Positions 58,099 to 64,000 of a stretch of DNA of 64,000 nucleotides are shown piece by piece. The position numbers were made by a program, and so were the translations under genes. The notes beneath the pieces were generated by a model. It made no database searches and was not told the DNA's origin. It saw only the letters and a list, made by a program, of their open reading frames with translations. This DNA is from Bacteriovoracales bacterium (lineage in GTDB: Bacteria > Bdellovibrionota > Bacteriovoracia > Bacteriovoracales > Bacteriovoracaceae). Each line of letters begins with the position of its first letter. The first letter of the stretch is position 1. Location: contig JASBRV010000078.1 in the NCBI GenBank assembly GCA_030149295.1, positions 1 through 64,000 of the forward strand, given 5' to 3'.

Positions 58099-58603
58099 GC
58101 ACAGTCCCTTCACCTAGCAAAGGAATGTTCAAAATATTGAGTTTCATTTGCACGATGCCTGACTTCGGTGCATCCGGACAATAAACAAATTCCCCAATCC
58201 AGCGATTATGCTCAGCAGGATCCATACTGACCAAGTGGCAATCATAGAAATCTTTCCAGTCGGTGCGACCAATATGCTTTAAGGTAACTCGAGGATCTCT
58301 ATAGGTGCCCTCTCTTTGAAGATCCAAAAAGCCTTGCTCTGAACGATAGGAGTTAGGCATGCGAATGGCCTCCTCCCCTAAAACATTGCGATTAAAAATT
58401 AACACCCGAACATTGAGGTCATACTTGATCACAACGTCGAAGAATTCTTCACTTTTAGGAATCTCAAGAGTTTGAATGCGAATAGTCCCGTTTTGAGCAA
58501 AACTATCTCGGACCACGTTGTGGCGAATCTCGCCAAAGAATGAGTTACCAGCCTGTGCACATGTGATGGTGCACAAGAATACCGAAATCAGCCATGATTT
58601 CAT
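58076..58603 (-). CDS. Exported protein of unknown function
   Basis: 175 residues with a signal peptide (LISVFLCTITCAQAG). The mature part is a beta-rich domain (RIQTLEIPKSEEFFDVVIKY, NRWIGEFVYCPDAP) with two Cys. No family is recognised. GGAGCG precedes the ATG 58603. It converges with the carotenoid oxygenase gene, overlapping by 23 bases, and its promoter lies in the gap before 58682. Confidence 0.72.
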   Translation of the reverse strand: MKSWLISVFLCTITCAQAGNSFFGEIRHNVVRDSFAQNGTIRIQTLEIPKSEEFFDVVIKYDLNVRVLIFNRNVLGEEAIRMPNSYRSEQGFLDLQREGTYRDPRVTLKHIGRTDWKDFYDCHLVSMDPAEHNRWIGEFVYCPDAPKSGIVQMKLNILNIPLLGEGTVLSKWNQR

Positions 58604-58681
58604 AAAGCGCTCCTTTGCTTAGAGTTTCTCGTAGGGGTCGAGGAATCCTAACAAGGAAAAAACTTGAGCGTAAAGGTAAAG

Positions 58682-59788
58682 TTACCAACGAATTATTACA
58701 TCTAGGGTAATTTTATCAGGTCGGATCATATCTAAGTTGTATCTGCTAGGCGTCAAAGCATCTCTTGGACCGGTTAAGCCTTCAAATACAGGGATTCCAA
58801 TGCTGGGAGAAATATCAATCGAACTTTTACCTTTTTCTAAAAGTCTGTATGTCACTCCAGCATCTACATTAACATCCACTGCATCAATCGCCTCTGCGCT
58901 TTTTTTATCTCGAATGAGAACCTGATCAAAGCCAACGCGAACTGGCATGTACCAATCATCAGCAAGCCGAATTCCTGATGGTCGGTTTGAGTCAAAATCC
59001 CACACAGAGGTTGAATCATAAAAGGGAAAATTAGTCCCTTCAATGGGTATACTACTTGGAGATAGAAGGCTTACGCTGTAATCATAACAAGAGCCAATGG
59101 AGATGACTTCCCCGACATTTGTCTTTGCGGTCAACTCAAAAGAAAAGTAGTCTTTTACCGATATAATACTTTCAGAATTAATAAGCCGCGCCTCACCCTT
59201 TGCCTTTGAAAGCGCTCTGGATCTAATGACAAATTGAGTATCAAGATTTGCCTTAAGAAGCTTATGAAGATTTATCTTACCAGTGACGTAGTCATCAATA
59301 TCCAACTTTTCCAGGAGAGCTTGAGGAAGGTCTTTTACAGACAACTGGCATTGCATCTGTGCTTGGCTTGATAATCCCTTTAGAAAATCAAAAGGATTCG
59401 ACTTCTGAAAGCAATCTTTGGCAGGAAAAGAAAGAGAGCCCTCATTAAAAGCAGATAAGTTCGCAACGACATTTTCCGTCATCTTGTACGTTAATTTTTG
59501 ATCTAAATTTTCTTCGTAATCTTTTAGAATTCTTTTATGAATAGATAAAAAAGACTTTATCTTTTCCTTTCCTACTTTCTTTTCCAAATAGGTAAGCACC
59601 GTCTCATCAAATGAAAGCATGAGAGGAGAAAAGGATTTAACCTCACTTCCATTTTCGTATACGACAAACTCATTTGGAATAAAACAAACATCCAAGTTTT
59701 GATGGCTCCAAAGATGTTTATCACCACAGGGTTTTGCCAAGAGAGAGAAGGAAAAAAGAAAGAAGAGAACGGCTTTCGTTATTGCCAA
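58682..59788 (-). CDS. Exported protein of unknown function (C-terminal beta-rich)
   Basis: About 368 residues. Signal peptide LAITKAVLFFLFSFSLLAK. The first Cys-rich part has GDKHLWSHQNLDVCFIP; the C-terminal 200 residues are beta-rich with strands ending in KITLDVIIRW. The start is uncertain: TTG 59788 is taken because it opens the signal peptide and overlaps the stop of the upstream gene at 59779; the frame extends to 59878 without support. Operon with the small barrel gene upstream. Confidence 0.6.
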   Translation of the reverse strand: MAITKAVLFFLFSFSLLAKPCGDKHLWSHQNLDVCFIPNEFVVYENGSEVKSFSPLMLSFDETVLTYLEKKVGKEKIKSFLSIHKRILKDYEENLDQKLTYKMTENVVANLSAFNEGSLSFPAKDCFQKSNPFDFLKGLSSQAQMQCQLSVKDLPQALLEKLDIDDYVTGKINLHKLLKANLDTQFVIRSRALSKAKGEARLINSESIISVKDYFSFELTAKTNVGEVISIGSCYDYSVSLLSPSSIPIEGTNFPFYDSTSVWDFDSNRPSGIRLADDWYMPVRVGFDQVLIRDKKSAEAIDAVDVNVDAGVTYRLLEKGKSSIDISPSIGIPVFEGLTGPRDALTPSRYNLDMIRPDKITLDVIIRW

Positions 59789-60252
59789 AACCAGCCCAAA
59801 TAAAGGCGATGACCACTTTCCTCTCCTGAGTGAAGTGCAACTGCCAAACTGAGACCACTTTGCTTTCCCCAGCGCCAATCAAGACCTGCCCCAAGATCGT
59901 AGCCGGCATCCTGTCTGGCTTCTTCATTAAAAGAACCAAAACCAACCAAGCCTTCAGCGTAGAGAAAGGGTTGAATTCTTGACTTGCCCTGTCCGGCCAG
60001 AGGGTAAAAATGGGGACCTATAGCAAATTCTCCTTGTGTAAACTCACTTCCTGTCAGGTAAGAAAAAGAAGCGTTCAAACGAAACATTGCGGGTTCGGTA
60101 GAGATGCCAAAACGAAACAAATTGGCCGAATCCTCGCGCGCTTCACCATCATCAGGATTGTCCTGACCTACATAAAAACTCGTCCTAAAATTAGCAGCAA
60201 AGGCGTTTGCATTTAAAAGAATGAATAAGCTCAAAAGAAATAATCTCAACAT
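59779..60252 (-). CDS. Small outer-membrane beta-barrel protein
   Basis: 157 residues. Signal peptide RLFLLSLFILLNANAFA. The mature part alternates polar and hydrophobic residues (FRTSFYVGQDN, RFGISTEPAMFRLNASFSYL, SGLSLAVALHSGEES) as in an 8-stranded barrel and ends in LYLGWFWQ. It may be a lipid A deacylase-like or adhesin-like barrel, not recognised further. GAGG precedes the start by about eight bases. It overlaps the next gene, so the two form an operon. Confidence 0.7.
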   Translation of the reverse strand: MLRLFLLSLFILLNANAFAANFRTSFYVGQDNPDDGEAREDSANLFRFGISTEPAMFRLNASFSYLTGSEFTQGEFAIGPHFYPLAGQGKSRIQPFLYAEGLVGFGSFNEEARQDAGYDLGAGLDWRWGKQSGLSLAVALHSGEESGHRLYLGWFWQ

Positions 60253-60410
60253 AATTTACCTCGTCTCATTAAAAGATAGCATCGCTTGAAAAAACGACAT
60301 AGAAGGTAATAATTTCGCTTACTTCTCTTTATCGTGGACAAGAATCTCATCCTGTCCTAGATTGAACTTAACCCCTCAAAACTTATAAGCATTTCTCAAG
60401 AGAGAGGGCC

Positions 60411-61610
60411 ATGACCAACATCACGATTTTATTCAGTTTATTCTTTCTTTCCCTCCCGTCTCTGGCGACAAGCTATTTCCCAAAGAACTATACTGACTCA
60501 AAAAGTCGGTTAAAGCGCGCTATTAATGATTTAAAAAGCCAATATGAAAATAAGCTTGAATCTTTTCAACTTAAAGTCCCGAGCCGTATTGACGATGATC
60601 TTTCTATAGATGGTCTTTACCTAGATTGCTCAAACAATTCCCCCAAACCTTCAAAGTTACTGCTTTTAACTTCAGGTGTTCATGGACCAGAATCCTATGT
60701 TGGAGCTGGTGCTCAACATTGGTATATAAAAAATGCTCTTAAAAAGAAGTGTACTCAAGGGCTATCTGTCCTCATTTTCCACGCTATCAACCCCTATGGT
60801 TTTAAATATGGCAGAAGATTTAACGAAGATAATATTGATCTCAATAGAAACTTTCCAACAAAGCCTAACTTGTATGAAAGTGAGAATGAAGCCTATCATG
60901 ATCTAGAATTTATTCTTAATCCTAAAAAACCGGTTGGCCCCCTAGCCCTTCGTTCAGCAAGTCTTTTTACTCAATTAATGAAGGAGCTAATTGGTGGCTT
61001 AAGTGTCTCAAATATTCGTCAAGCCTCAGTCGGTGGCCAATATGATTACCCGGAAGGTATCTATTACGGAGGTGACCGCCCGGCAGCTCAAACCTCTTTA
61101 TTAACACCTCTCTTAAAAAGGTATCTTAATCGCCACGACCAAGTTCTTCATTTCGATTTTCATACGGGCCTAGGAGAAGAAGGAGTTCTCCATCTCATCA
61201 CAGGGCCCACCATTGGAACTTATGGAAATCAATTACTGAGTAAAGTCTTTCGAAAATATAAGCCTCATTTCTTCGACATTACTCACCCGACTGACCCTGG
61301 CTTTTATGAAGTAGGAGGAGATTTTGTCGATTTTGTACCTCAACTGAAAGAAAACAATAAGATTTTAGGACTTACTGTTGAATACGGCACTGTTGGTCTT
61401 GGACTTTTCCCCCAATTAAAAACCCTTACCCGATTGGTCAATGAAAACCAAGGTCATCACCATGGCTATAAAAGTAAAAGAATAGAAAAGCGGGTAAAGC
61501 GGCGTTTAAAAGAGCTTTTTCATCCAACAACGAAAAGCTGGCAAAATAAAATCCAAGAAACGAATTCCTTTCTCTTAACAACTATTCTGAATGATTTTTT
61601 AAAAATCTAA
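60411..61610 (+). CDS. Exported M14 (DUF2817) carboxypeptidase-like protein
   Basis: 399 residues with a signal peptide (FSLFFLSLPSLATS). It is an M14-fold metallopeptidase of the DUF2817 type: SGVHGPESYVG (His and Glu zinc ligands), NIDLNRNFP, FDFHTGLGEEG (third ligand) and TVEYGT (catalytic Glu). It lies outside the inner membrane, unlike the M14 peptidase at 12996. It probably trims peptides or peptidoglycan stems; the substrate is open. AGAGGG is close to the ATG. Confidence 0.83.
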   Translation: MTNITILFSLFFLSLPSLATSYFPKNYTDSKSRLKRAINDLKSQYENKLESFQLKVPSRIDDDLSIDGLYLDCSNNSPKPSKLLLLTSGVHGPESYVGAGAQHWYIKNALKKKCTQGLSVLIFHAINPYGFKYGRRFNEDNIDLNRNFPTKPNLYESENEAYHDLEFILNPKKPVGPLALRSASLFTQLMKELIGGLSVSNIRQASVGGQYDYPEGIYYGGDRPAAQTSLLTPLLKRYLNRHDQVLHFDFHTGLGEEGVLHLITGPTIGTYGNQLLSKVFRKYKPHFFDITHPTDPGFYEVGGDFVDFVPQLKENNKILGLTVEYGTVGLGLFPQLKTLTRLVNENQGHHHGYKSKRIEKRVKRRLKELFHPTTKSWQNKIQETNSFLLTTILNDFLKI

Positions 61611-61634
61611 GGGGAAGAATTGCTATTAAAAGGA

Positions 61635-61970
61635 TTAAACTTTCTTAACAAACTCCGACTTTAAGTTCATGGCGCCAAAACCCTCTATTTTACAGGCAAT
61701 ATCATGGCCATCCCCACTATCGTGAACAAGACGGATATTTTTCACTTTTGTTCCCACTTTCACACTCTGGGAACTTCCTTTGATCTTTAGGTCTTTTATG
61801 ACCGTGACCGTATCACCTGTTGCTAAGACATTTCCATTAGCATCTTTGATTTCGGGAATCTCAGGTGTGGCCGTGGGGTCCCATTGATGTTGGCAGTCAG
61901 GACAAACGAGCATATTGCCATCGGGATAAGGATATTCATACTCACATTTTGGACAATTCGACTCGCTCAT
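61635..61970 (-). CDS. PhnA/YjdM-like zinc-ribbon protein
   Basis: 111 residues. Zinc ribbon [11 protein letters not shown]...[12 protein letters not shown] (CxxC...CxxC) followed by the SH3-like barrel [20 protein letters not shown] and [20 protein letters not shown], the YjdM/PhnA family. The function of YjdM is unclear despite its old name. Start at ATG 61970 (AAAGGA just upstream), inside the arsH gene end; an ATG at 61985 is less likely. It overlaps arsH by 29 bases, so it is part of the arsenic operon. Confidence 0.85.
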   Translation of the reverse strand: MSESNCPKCEYEYPYPDGNMLVCPDCQHQWDPTATPEIPEIKDANGNVLATGDTVTVIKDLKIKGSSQSVKVGTKVKNIRLVHDSGDGHDIACKIEGFGAMNLKSEFVKKV

Positions 61971-62628
61971 TCTTTTTCCTTTCACTATAACGATTCACTA
62001 AAAACTCTGAATGATCTCTTGTTAAATAGGTGAATCTCATTAGCTCTTCCATGACATCGATAACTCTCTCGCGAAAAGCAGATTCTTTCATTGTACCATC
62101 ATCATGAAACTCTTGATAGGCCTTTGCTACTGAAGACTGATTGGGTATGGTGATCATTCTCATCCAGCGCCCAAGAATTCGCATATTATTAACGGCGTTG
62201 AAACTTTGAGAACCACCACTAACTTGCATTAAGGCAAGGGTTCTCCCTTGAGTTGGCCTGACAGCACCGATACTTAGGGGAATCCAATCGATTTGAGTTT
62301 TCATAAGTCCCGACATATTTCCATGGAGCTCAGGTGAGGACCAAACCTGCCCTTCAGACCATAAACTTAACTCTCTTAATTCCTGAACTTTTGGGTGATC
62401 GACGGACTTATCATTATCAAAAACTGGAATACCTGTCGGATCAAAGACTTTTACCTCTGCTCCCATAAATTCAAGAATCCCTCTTGCCTCTTCAGCTAAA
62501 AGCCTAGAGTAAGAGCGATCTCTCAATGAGCCATAAAGAATAAGAATTCGTGGTTTGTGTTCACTTTTTTCTTTCTTCGGAATTTCAAGAGAAAATTTTT
62601 CGTCTTTTAAATAAATAGGAATATTCAC
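61942..62628 (-). CDS. arsH: ArsH NADPH-dependent FMN reductase (arsenical resistance)
   Basis: 228 residues. FMN-binding flavodoxin-like fold with [20 protein letters not shown] at the N-terminus, then the ArsH signature [18 protein letters not shown] and [20 protein letters not shown]. ArsH oxidises trivalent organoarsenicals with NADPH/FMN. It follows arsC by 30 bases; the PhnA-like gene overlaps its 3' end. Probably induced by arsenite through an ArsR not visible here. Confidence 0.93.
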   Translation of the reverse strand: MNIPIYLKDEKFSLEIPKKEKSEHKPRILILYGSLRDRSYSRLLAEEARGILEFMGAEVKVFDPTGIPVFDNDKSVDHPKVQELRELSLWSEGQVWSSPELHGNMSGLMKTQIDWIPLSIGAVRPTQGRTLALMQVSGGSQSFNAVNNMRILGRWMRMITIPNQSSVAKAYQEFHDDGTMKESAFRERVIDVMEELMRFTYLTRDHSEFLVNRYSERKKNERVELSKM

Positions 62629-62658
62629 TTAACAACACCCCGAAACACTTGGTTCCCT

Positions 62659-63072
62659 TTATAATAACTGATCTATATTTTGAATAAATTCTTTTATTTC
62701 ATCACGAACGCGGCGATATATTTGTAGCTTTTCTTCTTCATTTTCGAAATTTGCGCTCATTCGAGGGGGATCATCAAATCCGCGATGAATGATTTTTCCT
62801 CCAGGAAAATAAGGACAATTTTCATGAGCGTCTGAACAGACGGTAAAAACCACATCCATCGTAATCCCTTCTAGCTCATCTGTTGTATTTGATTCATGGG
62901 TGGAAATGTCAACGCCTGATTCTGCCATCACCTTGACTGCATAAGGGTTTAAGCCATTCTTTTTTGTACCTGCCGAATAGAAATTGTACTTGTTCCCAAA
63001 AAGAGACTTTCCAAAACCTTCGGCCATTTGGGAGCGGCAGCTATTACCTGTACATAAAAAAAGAATATTCAT
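62659..63072 (-). CDS. arsC: Arsenate reductase, thioredoxin-coupled type
   Basis: 137 residues, low-molecular-weight phosphatase fold. P-loop LCTGNSCRSQMAEG with catalytic Cys7, and the pair of redox Cys in VCSDAHENCP (the thioredoxin-linked ArsC type of Gram-positives and many others). It reduces arsenate to arsenite, which needs an efflux pump (ACR3 or ArsB) not seen in the window. First of the arsC-arsH-PhnA operon. Confidence 0.94.
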   Translation of the reverse strand: MNILFLCTGNSCRSQMAEGFGKSLFGNKYNFYSAGTKKNGLNPYAVKVMAESGVDISTHESNTTDELEGITMDVVFTVCSDAHENCPYFPGGKIIHRGFDDPPRMSANFENEEEKLQIYRRVRDEIKEFIQNIDQLL

Positions 63073-63156
63073 CTTTTTGCCTTTGAAGTCTTATGAAGTC
63101 CCGACAATAGCAAAAGTGTTGATTACTGAAAAATGAGGATTTCTTTAGATTGGCAA

Positions 63157-63187
63157 AAGAGTGCAGAGCTCAGCTGGAGCCCTGCAC
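63157..63187 (-). terminator. Terminator after beta-propeller gene
   Basis: Stem GTGCAG/CTGCAC plus GCTC/GAGC with one G-U wobble between them (63161-63187; loop CAGCT on the minus strand), then TCTTTT. It ends the propeller transcript before arsC. Confidence 0.8.
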
Positions 63188-63194
63188 AAAAAAC

Positions 63195-64000
63195 CTAGAA
63201 AAAAGTAAGCCCAAATGGGTTAACACCAGTACTGATATCTTTTTCAAGAATTAAATTTTTCTTCTTAATGGAAAAGCGAAGAACTGAATTGTGAGTCTGT
63301 TTACCTCCAGAATGGGTGATGACGAGAGTAAATTCGTCACCTCTGTCATCAACAGCGATATTATGCGCTGTTGGAAACTTCAGTGCCTCACTATCCAGAA
63401 TTTTTAATCCTTGTTTCGTTACTTGAAGGGCATAAACTGCAGGAGAGCCCGCTTTCTCATCTATATCTAGTGCAAAAAGGAAGCGTCCATTTTCAGAGCC
63501 GGATATTCCATGAATTCCTACGGCAACTTTCTTTTTCGCTAGAGTTTTAAGGGAGCCTTGTTGAATTAGATGAAGCACTCCTGTTTCCTGTTCAACGACC
63601 ACAAAGAAGCCAGCTTTGACGGGATTAAAAAGATGAATGTCTTCAGAAAAAACCTTGGTATTAACAATTTTAAGATTTCTTAAAGAAATTTGTAAGAGAA
63701 CATCGAATTTCTTACCATCATTTCCTTGCACACCTTTTACGGTCAAATAGGCAAACTGACGATCCATAACCACATCATGGGGATTTCCAGAATCGAGTAC
63801 CTTAGGAAGACTGAAGTGACGACGTCTTAATGTTCTTCCTTCGTCAGCGACTTCAATAAGGTCCATTCCCTTTTCGATATCAGTTGCTACAGCGACTCTT
63901 AATCCTGTTAGGGGATGGGAAAACTGGTGAAAGGCTCCTTTTGAAAGTTCAATTTGGGAGAGAACTTTCTTTGTATTTGCATTCACGACTGAAAGCTGAC
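63195..64000 (-). CDS. Beta-propeller protein (5' part missing)
   Basis: The frame is open through the window edge (upstream codons read QLSVV before the GTG at 63986), so the N-terminus lies beyond the window. The visible 268 residues form YVTN-like or lactonase-type propeller blades, with SVVNANTKKVLSQIE, GNPHDVVMDRQFAYLTVKG, GIHGISGSENGRFLFALDI and AHNIAVDDRGDEFTLVITHS. Its ligand is not visible. It is separated by a terminator from the ars operon. Confidence 0.75.
   Translation of the reverse strand, partial: QLSVVNANTKKVLSQIELSKGAFHQFSHPLTGLRVAVATDIEKGMDLIEVADEGRTLRRRHFSLPKVLDSGNPHDVVMDRQFAYLTVKGVQGNDGKKFDVLLQISLRNLKIVNTKVFSEDIHLFNPVKAGFFVVVEQETGVLHLIQQGSLKTLAKKKVAVGIHGISGSENGRFLFALDIDEKAGSPAVYALQVTKQGLKILDSEALKFPTAHNIAVDDRGDEFTLVITHSGGKQTHNSVLRFSIKKKNLILEKDISTGVNPFGLTFF

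Noticed and set aside
1-64000. tRNA, rRNA, riboswitch, prophage or insertion sequence
   Set aside because: No cloverleaf-like sequence, no transposase, integrase or phage structural gene, and no convincing riboswitch fold was seen on reading both strands by eye. A covariance-model scan could still reveal small RNAs.

Overview
The window looks like a chromosomal segment of a low-GC Gram-negative member of the Bdellovibrionota, most plausibly a Bacteriovorax/Halobacteriovorax-type predator. This is inference from gene content: very many exported proteins, lipoproteins and C-terminal-Phe beta-barrels, several peptidoglycan-cleaving enzymes and peptidases, a FliA-type sigma factor and FHA/receiver signalling proteins. 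No 16S or other phylogenetic marker except a partial rpsD is present. No prophage, insertion sequence, CRISPR array, rRNA or tRNA gene was found. Gene density is high and the only non-coding stretch of about 300 bases is 23146-23445.

Layout. 1-7 kb: 3' end of rpsD, then exported proteins (GH25 lysozyme-like lipoprotein, His-rich lipoprotein, M15-like peptidase, DJ-1/PfpI protein, di-heme peroxidase, small hydrolase). 7-15 kb: NadD-like transferase, permuted NlpC/P60 hydrolase, an olsB-olsA ornithine-lipid pair facing a cardiolipin-synthase-like PLD, M14 peptidase plus alpha/beta hydrolase, dtd. 15-26.5 kb: signalling region with FHA/coiled-coil protein, TPR beta-barrel and FecR protein, PspC protein, RHH regulator plus CheY-like receiver, CBS protein, FliA sigma factor, a receiver-like/ankyrin protein with acidic TTxSG repeats, and a receiver-HD protein. 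26.5-35.6 kb: GNAT/FAD-oxidoreductase/GDPD operon, HHxxxDG acyltransferase, JmjC-like protein, astE, Dus, cyclophilin, YceI. 35.8-46.3 kb: trypsin-like protease with IPPGNT repeats coupled to a TPR-winged-helix protein, a GTDC1-like glycosyltransferase (queuosine mannosyltransferase family), pepA, TetR-methyltransferase-protease operon. 46.3-64 kb: purKE, SleB-like and MltA wall enzymes, LysR regulator with a divergent small acidic exported protein, Cys/His-rich metal-binding pair, PilZ-like protein, Tat-exported carotenoid oxygenase, M14 (DUF2817) peptidase, and an arsC-arsH-PhnA cluster next to a beta-propeller protein that runs off the end.

How the parts may work together. Upstream of eight transcription units I can read a promoter close to the sigma-28 (FliA) consensus, usually with a 12-base spacer between an 8-base -35 and an 8-base -10. 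They precede the FHA-dtd operon, the FecR-TPR-barrel operon, the TTxSG/ankyrin gene, the IPPGNT protease, a 59-residue protein, the SleB-like protein, an exported 499-residue protein and the Cys/His-rich pair. With the fliA gene in the same window this suggests a local FliA regulon of envelope and signalling proteins, including a possible phosphothreonine circuit (TTxSG repeats read by the FHA protein). Several genes lack a Shine-Dalgarno and have a -10-like box ending 6-7 bases before the start codon, suggesting leaderless messages. Both ideas are inferences that transcript 5'-end mapping would test.
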